Shown piece by piece: positions 1 through 6,169 of a stretch of 11,086 bases of DNA. Both the position numbers and the translations under genes were made by a program. Source of the stretch: Thermoleophilaceae bacterium (GTDB lineage: Bacteria > Actinomycetota > Thermoleophilia > Solirubrobacterales > Thermoleophilaceae); NCBI GenBank assembly GCA_013695855.1, contig JACCZR010000031.1, forward strand, positions 1 to 11,086, read 5' to 3'. The notes below the pieces were generated by a model, which saw only the letters and a list, made by a program, of their open reading frames with translations, did no database searches and was not told the origin of the DNA. How positions within the stretch are numbered: position 1 is the stretch's first letter; each line of letters begins with the position of its first letter.

Positions 1-28
1 GCCGTGGCCGGCGCCTCGCTGCCGGCGC

Positions 29-790
29 TCAGGCCGCAGCGCCCGAGGGCTCGACCGGCTGCCCCCGCCGGCTGAGGATCACCGCGGCTCCACCGCCCAT
101 CATCGCGAGGGCGAACACCTGGGCCAGCGTCAAGCCGGCCACCAGGTCCTCGTTGCGGCGCACCAGCTCCACCAGGAGGCGCTCGAGCCCGGCGAAGAAC
201 AGCCAGATGCCGAACAGCACGCCGGGCGCGAAGCGGTCACGCAGGCGCCAGAGCGCGAGCGCAAGGAGGCCCATCGCCAGCGTCTCGTAGACCGGCGTGG
301 GATGCACCTCATCGGTGGTGGGCACCGTGCCGTCGGGGTAGGCCATCGCCCACGGCAGGTCGGAGGCCACGCCGTAGTCGCCGTCACCGGAGAGCTGGCA
401 GCCCACCCGCCCGATCGCGTAGCCGAGCGCAAGCGGGACCGAGGCCGTGTCGAGCATCTGGGCGCCCAGCCAGCCCCGCCGCCAGGCCCAGAGCACCACA
501 CCCACCGCGCCACCCACCACACCCCCGAACCACACCAGGCCCGAGCCCGAGAACAGCGAACCCAGCAGGTCGCCGGAGGCCTTGTCCCAGTTCTGGATCA
601 GGTAGTCGATCCGCGCGCCCACCAACCCGCCGACGAGCGCCGCGAAGACGAGCTCATAGGACCAGTCGACGGGCTTGCCCAGCTCGCCCAGCCGCCGCGA
701 CAGGACCGCCCCCGCGGCCACGAAGGCCAGGGCGAAGCAAAGGCCGAAGGTCTGCAGGGAGATCGGACCGAGGTCGAGCTCGGGGTACAC
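29..790 (-). CDS. lgt: Prolipoprotein diacylglyceryl transferase family protein (Lgt-like)
   Basis: Lgt moves diacylglycerol from phosphatidylglycerol onto the lipobox cysteine of prelipoproteins in the cytoplasmic membrane. The 253-residue product has about seven hydrophobic segments, as expected. Recognisable family landmarks are GRVG at 127-130 followed by a DYG at 138-140, HPTPVYE at 163-169, and ERLLVELVRR at 203-212, which matches the conserved R..VE..R segment near the C-terminus. It departs from the E. coli type: the FHGG motif (His103) is WFGG here (87-90), and the asparagine of GRxGN is cysteine (131). It is therefore a divergent branch; Lgt activity is likely but not certain. The start is GTG at 790 with no Shine-Dalgarno, and a TAGTCT hexamer 7 nt upstream suggests a leaderless message. 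It lies 21 bp after the M23 gene on the same strand. The two lipoproteins in this window would be natural substrates. Confidence 0.85.
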   Translation of the reverse strand: MYPELDLGPISLQTFGLCFALAFVAAGAVLSRRLGELGKPVDWSYELVFAALVGGLVGARIDYLIQNWDKASGDLLGSLFSGSGLVWFGGVVGGAVGVVLWAWRRGWLGAQMLDTASVPLALGYAIGRVGCQLSGDGDYGVASDLPWAMAYPDGTVPTTDEVHPTPVYETLAMGLLALALWRLRDRFAPGVLFGIWLFFAGLERLLVELVRRNEDLVAGLTLAQVFALAMMGGGAAVILSRRGQPVEPSGAAA

Positions 791-797
791 GGCCCGG

Positions 798-803
798 AGA
801 CTA
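798..803 (-). promoter_or_regulatory. Candidate -10 hexamer for leaderless lgt
   Basis: The minus strand reads TAGTCT here, matching the actinobacterial TAnnnT form, and ends 7 nt before the GTG at 790. No purine-rich Shine-Dalgarno lies between. It sits just after the stop of the M23 gene (812-814), so lgt could be transcribed on its own. I see no good -35 box. Confidence 0.4.
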
Positions 804-811
804 GGGGGGCG

Positions 812-1975
812 CTACAGGTAGCCCATGGGGTTCACGGGCGAGCCGCCGACGCGCACCTCGAAGTGCAGGTGAGGGCCGGTCGAGTTGCCGGTGTTGCCCA
901 CGGCGCCGATGACCTGGCCCTGACGGACCGAGGCGCCCACCGAGACGCCGATGCGCGACTGGTGGCCGTAGCACGTGGACAGGTTGCCGCCGTGCTCGAT
1001 GCAGGTGTAGTTGCCGTAGCCGCCAGTCGGCCCCGCGATGGCCACCCGGCCCGAGTCCGCGGCGCGGATGGGGGTCCCGATCGGAGCCGCGATGTCCACG
1101 CCGGCGTGAAGGCGGCCCCAGCGCATGCCGAAAGGAGAGGTGAACGAGCCGTTGGTGGGAACGATGAAGCGCCCGCCGCCGCGGCGGACGGGACCGCCCC
1201 CGCCCGAGGCGCGCAGGCGACCCTGAACCCGCGCTGACTCGGCCTCGAGGTCGTCGAGGTCGCGCTCGAGGCGCACGCGGCCAGTGCGCACCCTGCTGAG
1301 GGCCGAGCGGCGCTGAGCTCGCGCGCCCGCCACCTCGCCGCGGGCGGCCACGAGGCGGTCGCGGGAGCTCACGAGGTCGTTGCGGCGCTGCATGATCGTC
1401 GCCGTGGTGGACTCCTCGCGATCCTCGAGCACGGCAAGCTCGTCGGTTCGGCGCTTTACCCTCACGCGCAGCTTGCGCACGCGGCCGGTCACCTCGGCGT
1501 CCTGATCGGAGAGGCGGTCGAGGTACTCCGTGCGTTCCAGCAGGTCCTCGAAGCCGTCGGCCTCGAGCACGACGGTCAGCGAGTCGGGCTGGTCGGCCTT
1601 GTAGATCTCCACCAGCCGCTGCGAGAGCACCTCGCGTGCGGTGGCGAGCTCGCTGCGCACCCGCTCCAGGCGGTCGCGGGCCACCTCGAGGCGGTCGCGC
1701 ACGCGGGCCAGCTCGGCCTGCTGCTCGACGAGGTCGCCCTGCACCCGCCCAAGACGCTGCGAGGTCCCGCGGATCTCGCCCCGCAGGCCTTCGATGCGCG
1801 TGTTGTAGCCCGAGATCGTGGTGGTCAGAACACCCTCGCGTCGCTTGACCTTGGTCACCTGTCCGCGCTTTTGCTCGATGCGCTTCTGCAGCGGCGCGGT
1901 GACCCCGGCGAGGGGCAGTGCGAGAGAGACCGCCAGAGCGGCGGCGAGGGGTATCCAGAAGAGGGGACGTCGCAT
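812..1975 (-). CDS. Secreted coiled-coil M23 (LytM-type) murein hydrolase
   Basis: This is a 387-residue exported peptidoglycan endopeptidase of the EnvC/NlpD-like architecture. Residues 1-27 form a signal peptide (MRRP, then a hydrophobic core, ending near GVTA). Residues about 30-250 are a long charged coiled coil rich in Arg, Glu, Leu and Val. A Gly/Arg linker follows, and the C-terminal M23 domain spans about 275-387. The metal ligands are intact: H290 and D294 in HAGVD, and HLH at 369-371. Another conserved His lies in CYGH. Two cysteines at about 325 and 335 could form a disulfide. With the active site complete, it is probably a real hydrolase rather than only an activator, likely controlled through the coiled coil as in EnvC. 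The ATG at 1975 has no Shine-Dalgarno but gives a well-formed signal peptide. It is divergent from htpX across 154 bp and is followed by lgt. Confidence 0.9.
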   Translation of the reverse strand: MRRPLFWIPLAAALAVSLALPLAGVTAPLQKRIEQKRGQVTKVKRREGVLTTTISGYNTRIEGLRGEIRGTSQRLGRVQGDLVEQQAELARVRDRLEVARDRLERVRSELATAREVLSQRLVEIYKADQPDSLTVVLEADGFEDLLERTEYLDRLSDQDAEVTGRVRKLRVRVKRRTDELAVLEDREESTTATIMQRRNDLVSSRDRLVAARGEVAGARAQRRSALSRVRTGRVRLERDLDDLEAESARVQGRLRASGGGGPVRRGGGRFIVPTNGSFTSPFGMRWGRLHAGVDIAAPIGTPIRAADSGRVAIAGPTGGYGNYTCIEHGGNLSTCYGHQSRIGVSVGASVRQGQVIGAVGNTGNSTGPHLHFEVRVGGSPVNPMGYL

Positions 1976-2116
1976 CGGCAGGAGGGTCCGGGCGGCCTCG
2001 AGAAGGGCCTTCGTCTACCTCGTTTATGCAGGGATTTTCCGCTCCCGGACCGAGCGCGACCGTACCACAGCAACAGCGCTCTTCCTGCCCTCTGCAAGGC
2101 CCCGTGCAGCGCTCCC

Positions 2117-2122
2117 TAGACT
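2117..2122 (+). promoter_or_regulatory. Candidate -10 hexamer for leaderless htpX
   Basis: TAGACT ends 7 nt before the GTG at 2130, where homology places the start of HtpX. No Shine-Dalgarno is present, so transcription probably begins at or next to the start codon. The rest of the divergent spacer (1976-2116) holds an 11-bp dyad, GAAGGGCCTTC, at 2002-2012, and no other convincing control site. No clear -35 box is seen. Confidence 0.45.
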
Positions 2123-2129
2123 TGGTTGC

Positions 2130-3038
2130 GTGGCCACTCAGCGAGCCGTTTTCCCGCGCGACACAGGACTACAGGCGCGCATGGGCTTCACCATGTTCCT
2201 GCTGGGGCTGCTCTACGTCGGCCTGGTGGTCGCGCTGCTCGCAGCGGGCACCGGAGCCGCGCTCATGCTGGTCATCGTCGGCGCTCTGTCGCTGTCACAG
2301 CTCTTCCTCTCGGACAAGCTCGCCCTGTCGGCGATGGGCGCCAAAGAGGTCTCGCCGGAGGAAGCTCCGGGCCTGCACGCGATGATCGAGCGCCTCTGCA
2401 TCCAAGCCGACCTGCCCAAGCCGAAGATCGCGGTGGCCGACACCGACGTCCCAAACGCCTTCGCCATGGGCCGTTCGCAGAAGAGCGCCACGGTGTGCGC
2501 CACGACTGGGATCATGCGGATCCTGTCCCCGCAGGAGCTCGAGGGCGTCATGGCTCACGAGCTCGCGCACGTCAAGAACCGCGACGTCCTGATCATGACC
2601 ATCGCCTCGTTCTTCGCCAGCGTGGCGGCGATGATCATGCAATTCGGCTTCTTCTTCGGCGGCGGGCACTCTGACGACGACGACAACCCCAGCTTCCTCG
2701 TCGTGCTGCTGGTCTCCGCCGTGGTCTACGTCATCTCCTACTTCCTCATGCTCACGCTCTCGCGCTACCGGGAGTTCTCGGCCGACCGCGGCGCCGCGCT
2801 GGTCACCGGCAGGCCAAGCGCGCTGTCGGCGGCTCTGATGAAGATCTCCGGGGCGATGCAGCAGGTGCCCACCCAAGACCTGCGGGAGGCCGAGCGGATG
2901 AACGCCTTCTTCATCATCCCCGCGAGCGTGAAGGGCAGCCTCAAGTCGCTGTTCGCCACACACCCGCCGATGGAGAAGCGCATCGAGCGCCTCTCGGAGC
3001 TGGAGGCCCAGCTCCAGCGACCGGCTGTGGCCGCCTAG
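2130..3038 (+). CDS. htpX: Membrane zinc metalloprotease HtpX (M48B)
   Basis: HtpX is a membrane-bound protease that degrades damaged or misassembled membrane proteins during envelope stress. The zinc-binding HELAH lies at 143-147 and the third ligand, E215, in SRYREFSADR. Two hydrophobic segments near residues 20-60 and two around 150-205 give the usual four-helix membrane topology. The frame is open upstream to 1818, but I chose the GTG at 2130. It gives a 302-residue protein, the normal size, and an N-terminus ATQRAVFPRDTGLQARM that resembles the FRSDRGLTVRM start I recall for actinobacterial HtpX. The ATG at 2181 would remove that conserved segment. The gene is followed 43 bp later by pspAB, and the pair faces pspA-pspAA. 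This arrangement suggests a shared role in envelope maintenance. Confidence 0.92.
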   Translation: MATQRAVFPRDTGLQARMGFTMFLLGLLYVGLVVALLAAGTGAALMLVIVGALSLSQLFLSDKLALSAMGAKEVSPEEAPGLHAMIERLCIQADLPKPKIAVADTDVPNAFAMGRSQKSATVCATTGIMRILSPQELEGVMAHELAHVKNRDVLIMTIASFFASVAAMIMQFGFFFGGGHSDDDDNPSFLVVLLVSAVVYVISYFLMLTLSRYREFSADRGAALVTGRPSALSAALMKISGAMQQVPTQDLREAERMNAFFIIPASVKGSLKSLFATHPPMEKRIERLSELEAQLQRPAVAA

Positions 3039-3081
3039 CTTGTCCAGCCGCGAGAGCCAACGCCGGTACGCAGCGCGCTAG

Positions 3082-3693
3082 ATGGGCTTCCTCGACTCGA
3101 TCTTCGGGGGAAAGAGCAAGCTCTCGGGGCCGGCGCCCGACCGGCTGTTCGCCATGACTACCGCGCAGGTGCACCTCGAGACGGCGTTGGGCCTGAAGCA
3201 CCGCCAGACCGCCGGCATCGTCTTCCAGGCGCTCGGCACCGCCGACTTCTCGGCGATCATGTCCGAGGCCGAGCAGCTCCTCAGAGGGACCGCCGAAGAG
3301 ACCGGCACCCTGCTGCACTCGAGCGACGACGAGTTCGGCTACCGCTGGCTCGTCCTGGAGGACCCCGACTTCGAGGACCTCGTGGTCTCGCTGAACACGG
3401 TGTCGAGCGAGCTCCAGGACGGCGGCTACGGCGACCGGCTCCTGGCTTGCGTGTTCGCCTTCGAGGAGAGAGACGATCGTGCGCAGCCGGCCGACCCGGC
3501 TGCTTCGCCCAAGGGCCGGACCGTCTACCTGATCTACAACTTCAAGCGGGGCGCGTTCTACCCGTTCGTGCCGGCCGGCGAGAAGTCGCGCGATACCGAG
3601 CGCGAGCTGCGCCTCAAGGCGCAGATCGGCTCTGAGCTGCCGATCGAAGCCGACACCGCCCGCTGGTTTCCCCTCTGGGAGATCCCCCTCTAA
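3082..3693 (+). CDS. pspAB: PspA-associated protein PspAB
   Basis: This 203-residue soluble protein has the N-terminus MGFLDSIFGGKSKLSG and a C-terminus ending in RWFPLWEIPL. I recognise it as the PspAB family, known from actinobacteria and archaea as a partner of HtpX and PspA in phage-shock-type stress systems. Its biochemical role is not established. Visible features are a short amphipathic N-terminal helix that could touch the membrane, a core around 20-130 with the motif DEFGYRWLVLED, a Pro/Ala/Asp-rich insert at about 135-148, and a conserved VYLIYNFKRGAFYPFVP block at about 150-166. There are no transmembrane helices and no catalytic motif I know. It starts 43 bp after htpX with no clear Shine-Dalgarno, and it converges with pspAA. 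The family assignment rests on recognition of the sequence and on its neighbours. Confidence 0.85.
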   Translation: MGFLDSIFGGKSKLSGPAPDRLFAMTTAQVHLETALGLKHRQTAGIVFQALGTADFSAIMSEAEQLLRGTAEETGTLLHSSDDEFGYRWLVLEDPDFEDLVVSLNTVSSELQDGGYGDRLLACVFAFEERDDRAQPADPAASPKGRTVYLIYNFKRGAFYPFVPAGEKSRDTERELRLKAQIGSELPIEADTARWFPLWEIPL

Positions 3694-3733
3694 GCGAGGG
3701 CGCGTTCGTCACCCCGCTGCCTTGACCACGAGC

Positions 3734-3760
3734 CTCGCCCGGTTCCTGTCCGGTGGCGAG
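3734..3760. terminator. Hairpin in the convergent spacer between pspAB and pspAA
   Basis: An imperfect inverted repeat sits in the 81-bp gap between the two convergent stops. The outer arms are CTCGC (3734-3738) and GCGAG (3756-3760). The inner arms are CCGG (3739-3742) and CCGG (3750-3753), around a 7-nt loop with a 2-nt bulge. Neither strand has a T-tract, so it may be a Rho-dependent or T-less terminator serving both directions. Confidence 0.45.
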
Positions 3761-3774
3761 CGCTGGACACTCCG

Positions 3775-4053
3775 CTAGTCGGGGATCAGTCCCTCGCCGG
3801 TGAACTCGCCTTGCGCCTCGGCGAAGCTGATGTCGCGCGGGGGCAGGATCACGTCGGACTCCATGAGCTCGTCCTCGGAGAGCTCGTTGCCGTCGGCCCG
3901 GACGAGCTCCAACATCTGTGTCCACAACTCCCGGAAGCCGGCCTCGTCGTTCTGCTCAGCGGTGGCGACCGCGCGGTTGTCGAGCTCGTTGAGGCGCTCG
4001 GCGTCGGTGTCAGGGAGCTCGTACTGGCCCTCGCCCGAGATACGGACGATCAT
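3775..4053 (-). CDS. pspAA: PspA-associated protein PspAA
   Basis: This 92-residue acidic protein begins MIVRISGEGQYELP and ends FTGEGLIPD. Both ends are typical of PspAA, a small domain found almost always next to pspA in actinobacteria and some archaea. The N-terminal half looks like a short beta unit, followed by helices around 20-65 and a conserved DVILPPRDISFAEA stretch at 66-80. It has no membrane segment or enzymatic motif. Its ATG overlaps the TGA of pspA by 4 nt (ATGA), so the two should be translated together in a fixed ratio and probably form a complex. Its function is thought to be modulation of PspA, but it is not well defined. The partner gene pspAB lies across the terminator on the other strand. 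Confidence 0.88.
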   Translation of the reverse strand: MIVRISGEGQYELPDTDAERLNELDNRAVATAEQNDEAGFRELWTQMLELVRADGNELSEDELMESDVILPPRDISFAEAQGEFTGEGLIPD

Positions 4054-4808
4054 GCGTTGCCCTCGCCGAGCGCCTTGGTGTCGGCCGCGGGGGCGTTGCC
4101 CGGCCCCAGCTCGGCCTTCATCTTTGCCAGCTCGTCGTCGACCTGGCCGCCGGCGCCGAGCTGCGCCAGCTCGCGGTCGATGTCGTCCTGGCCGGAGCCG
4201 AGCGTGCTGAGGTCGTCGAACGTGCCCGCGGCCTCGAGCTCCTCCACGGCGCCGGCACGGGCCCGCATCTGCTCGGTCTTGTCCTCGGCGCGCTGCATCG
4301 CCAGCCCGAGGTCGGCCATCTCCTCACCCACCCCGCTGGCAGCCTCGCCGATCTTCACCTGGGCCTCGGCCGCCGAGTACTGCGCCTTGATGACCTCCTT
4401 CTTGGTGCGGAAGGCCTCGATCTTGTGGCGCAGCTTGCGCTCGTTCTCGGTGAGCTTCTCCTGCTGGGCTTGGAGCTCGGTGACCTGGGCGTCGAGCGAC
4501 TGCAGCTCGGTCTGGGCCACCGTCTTTCGCTCCAGCGCGGCGCGGGCCAGATCTTCGCGGCCCTGCGAGATCGCCTGGCGCGCCTGGGTGTCGAGCTTGA
4601 CCACCTGCTGCTCGAGCTTCTGGGACTGCATCTGCAGGCGCTTCTTGGAGGTCACCACGTCGGCGATCCCCTTCTTGACGTTCTGGAGCAGCTCGAGCTG
4701 CTTGTTGTAGCCGTAGTCGAGCGTCTCCCCGGGATCCTCGGACTTGTCGAGCAGCCGCGAGATCTTCGCCTTGAACACCGTTGACATCCGGCCGCCCAAT
4801 CCGGCCAT
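4050..4808 (-). CDS. pspA: Phage shock protein A (PspA/IM30, ESCRT-III fold)
   Basis: PspA is a peripheral membrane protein that polymerises on stressed cytoplasmic membranes and helps keep the proton-motive force. The 252-residue product is almost entirely helical. An amphipathic N-terminal stretch (STVFKAKISRLLDKSEDP, about 9-26) fits the membrane-binding helix and is followed by the family's DKSEDPGETLDYGY signature. Long coiled-coil helices run from about 30 to 190 and are rich in Gln, Glu and Lys. Shorter acidic helices and a flexible, Ala/Gly-rich tail finish the protein. The start ATG is preceded by a strong Shine-Dalgarno (4813-4820); an internal ATG at residue 8 is a weaker choice. 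It overlaps pspAA by 4 nt and lies 62 bp downstream of the lipoprotein gene, with an inverted repeat between them that could let it be regulated separately. Confidence 0.95.
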   Translation of the reverse strand: MAGLGGRMSTVFKAKISRLLDKSEDPGETLDYGYNKQLELLQNVKKGIADVVTSKKRLQMQSQKLEQQVVKLDTQARQAISQGREDLARAALERKTVAQTELQSLDAQVTELQAQQEKLTENERKLRHKIEAFRTKKEVIKAQYSAAEAQVKIGEAASGVGEEMADLGLAMQRAEDKTEQMRARAGAVEELEAAGTFDDLSTLGSGQDDIDRELAQLGAGGQVDDELAKMKAELGPGNAPAADTKALGEGNA

Positions 4809-4812
4809 TGCT

Positions 4813-4820
4813 CTCCTCCT
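4813..4820 (-). promoter_or_regulatory. Strong Shine-Dalgarno of pspA
   Basis: The minus strand reads AGGAGGAG, ending 4 nt before the pspA ATG at 4808. It is the best ribosome binding site in the window and fixes the start. It also contrasts with the apparently leaderless genes nearby and suggests high expression when the gene is transcribed. Confidence 0.75.
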
Positions 4821-4850
4821 GAAGGTTCGGGCTCGTCTTCGCTGAGGAGA

Positions 4851-4874
4851 CTAGTGCTCGCGACCGGGCACTAG
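4851..4874. promoter_or_regulatory. Inverted repeat upstream of pspA
   Basis: CTAGTGC (4851-4857) and GCACTAG (4868-4874) are perfect reverse complements. The inner bases extend pairing on the plus strand to 10 pairs, one of them wobble, around a CGAC loop; on the minus strand the inner part has one mismatch. It covers the stop of the lipoprotein gene and lies about 43 bp upstream of the pspA start. There is no T-tract. It may be an operator for a stress regulator of pspA, or an RNA hairpin that lowers read-through into pspA. Both readings are inference. Confidence 0.4.
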
Positions 4875-5317
4875 ATCACGTCGCCCTCCTCCTCGGAGGG
4901 CTCGGCCAGCTGGCGCCACTCGCTGAACTTGCCCTCGCGGAAGCGAAAGCTCACCCGCGCGTCGCCTCCGCAGGTCTGGGACGGCCCGCTTCCCGCCCTG
5001 AGCTTGAACGCGGCCACCAGCGTCCCGCCCTCACGCTCGACGTCGGTCACCTCGGCCCGGCAGGGCAGGCTGCGGTTGAAGTCCACCGCCGCCTCGCGGT
5101 CGCGCAGGCGATAGGAGCGCCCCTGCTCGACGAGAGCACCAGGGGCAAAGAACGCGGCCGCCTCGTCGTAGTCGGCGCGGTTCAGAGCCGCGCTCCAGCC
5201 GCGGATGGCCCGTTCCTCGGCCGAGCCCTTCTGGGGCCCGGGCAGCTTCGGCTCGGGCTCGTCAACGCCGCCGCAGCCGGCCAGCAGCAGCGCACCGAGG
5301 ATCAGCGCCCGCCTCAA
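4871..5317 (-). CDS. Small lipoprotein with NTF2/SnoaL-like fold
   Basis: The 148-residue product begins with a very short lipoprotein signal, MRRALILGALLLAGC. The lipobox is LLAGC with the lipidated cysteine at 15, followed by GG and a Pro/Glu-rich spacer. Residues about 35-135 (RGWSAALNRADYDEAAAFFAPGA, then alternating strands) fit the NTF2-like pattern: an N-terminal helix pair and a curved sheet. In exported proteins this fold often has no enzymatic role. Cys86 and Cys116 could form a disulfide outside the membrane. The start is TTG, and the TTGA sequence overlaps the ctaG stop, so translation is probably coupled to ctaG. I do not recognise a specific function. Its place between ctaG and pspA suggests the envelope or respiratory chain, but that is inference only. 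Confidence 0.75.
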   Translation of the reverse strand: MRRALILGALLLAGCGGVDEPEPKLPGPQKGSAEERAIRGWSAALNRADYDEAAAFFAPGALVEQGRSYRLRDREAAVDFNRSLPCRAEVTDVEREGGTLVAAFKLRAGSGPSQTCGGDARVSFRFREGKFSEWRQLAEPSEEEGDVI

Positions 5318-6120
5318 GAGGCTGGCGCTGCCGCGCGCTGTGCACGGTCGTGGTCGACGGCGGAGCGCCAGAAGAAGAAGGCGAGGACGAAGAGCATGAT
5401 CGCTATGTCCAGGGTGAGCATGAGCCCCCCGGCCAACTGCTGGTCTGAGAGCGGGCTGAGACCGTGCTCACGCGCCTTCTCACCGTAGAACCCTGCGTAC
5501 CCGGGGGCGCGAAGGATCAGAAAAGCCATGCCGAGCATCATCCCGGCCAGCCGGGCGCCCAGCAGGTGGCCGATCTTCCACAGCTCGCCGTGAAGCCGGC
5601 CGCGCTTGGGCTCGAGCACCGGCCACCAGACCAGCAGGCTGGCGGCCACGAACGACTGGTGCTGCAGGGCGTGCACCAAGTCGTTGCCCAGCGCCCCCTC
5701 GAAGGCGTAGGCGAAGTGCCAGCCGTAGAGGGTCAGCACCCACAGCGAGATGGCCGGCAGCGGCTTGCGTATGAAGCGGAACACGGCCCGCAGGCGCCTG
5801 CGCCGCGCCAGCGACACCAGCGCGGCGCGGGGAAGGAAGTGAACGAGCACGGGCGTTCGGAGCCCGATGAGCAGCAGCGGCGCCGCCAGGTCGGCGATGA
5901 GCAGGTGCTGGGCCATGTGGGCCGAGAGCAGCTCCTCACCCAGGCCGTCGATGGGCGAGAGCAGGCCGACCGCTGTGAGCGCCACCCCCGCGTGCCAGGC
6001 GACCTGCTGCCCGGCCCCAACCTCCCAGCCCCGGCGGCGCAGCTTGACGACCGCGCGCACGTAGAGCGTCTGCACGAGCAGGACGCCGAGGATCACCGCC
6101 GGGTCGAAGGAGAAGCCCAC
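5314..6120 (-). CDS. ctaG: Cytochrome c oxidase assembly protein CtaG (caa3 type)
   Basis: The 268-residue integral membrane protein has about seven hydrophobic segments and matches the CtaG_Cox/caa3_CtaG family, which is needed for maturation of aa3/caa3 oxidases, probably at the copper centre. Conserved landmarks are SPIDGLGEELLSAHMAQHLL at 55-74 with His68 and His72, WHF at 134-136, the paired histidines H150 and H154 in VHALQHQS, and DQQLAGGLM at 226-234. These histidines lie in or near membrane helices and are candidate copper ligands. The start is GTG at 6120; a TAACAAT sequence just upstream on the minus strand could serve a near-leaderless message. It lies 49 bp after the acyl-CoA dehydrogenase and overlaps the next lipoprotein gene by 4 nt. 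No oxidase subunit genes are in the window. Confidence 0.92.
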   Translation of the reverse strand: MGFSFDPAVILGVLLVQTLYVRAVVKLRRRGWEVGAGQQVAWHAGVALTAVGLLSPIDGLGEELLSAHMAQHLLIADLAAPLLLIGLRTPVLVHFLPRAALVSLARRRRLRAVFRFIRKPLPAISLWVLTLYGWHFAYAFEGALGNDLVHALQHQSFVAASLLVWWPVLEPKRGRLHGELWKIGHLLGARLAGMMLGMAFLILRAPGYAGFYGEKAREHGLSPLSDQQLAGGLMLTLDIAIMLFVLAFFFWRSAVDHDRAQRAAAPAS

Positions 6121-6126
6121 GCCCCA

Positions 6127-6133
6127 ATTGTTA
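6127..6133 (-). promoter_or_regulatory. Possible -10 element for ctaG
   Basis: The minus strand reads TAACAAT here, 6 nt before the GTG at 6120. This AT-rich patch stands out in a very GC-rich spacer, and no Shine-Dalgarno is present. It does not fit TAnnnT exactly, so the call is weaker than those for lgt and htpX. Confidence 0.28.
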
Positions 6134-6139
6134 CCCCGT

Positions 6140-6156
6140 GCGGGCGTCCGGCCCGC
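6140..6156 (-). terminator. Hairpin after the acyl-CoA dehydrogenase gene
   Basis: GCGGGC (6140-6145) pairs with GCCCGC (6151-6156) across a 5-nt loop, 14 bp past the dehydrogenase stop on the minus strand. There is no T-tract. It could end the upstream transcript before ctaG. Confidence 0.35.
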
Positions 6157-6169
6157 GGGCGCCGCAAGC

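Noticed and set aside
1818..2129. N-terminal extension of HtpX from the ATG at 1818
   Set aside because: It would overlap the M23 gene antisense, it adds an Arg-rich stretch absent from the family, and homology starts at the GTG at 2130.
4836..4846. TTCGCT half-site as a ClgR box upstream of pspA
   Set aside because: ClgR activates psp genes in mycobacteria, but only one half-site is visible, without the mirrored half at the right spacing.
6151..6160. GCCCGCGGGC palindrome as an operator
   Set aside because: Short self-complementary GC runs are frequent by chance at this GC content, and it overlaps the more likely hairpin at 6140-6156.
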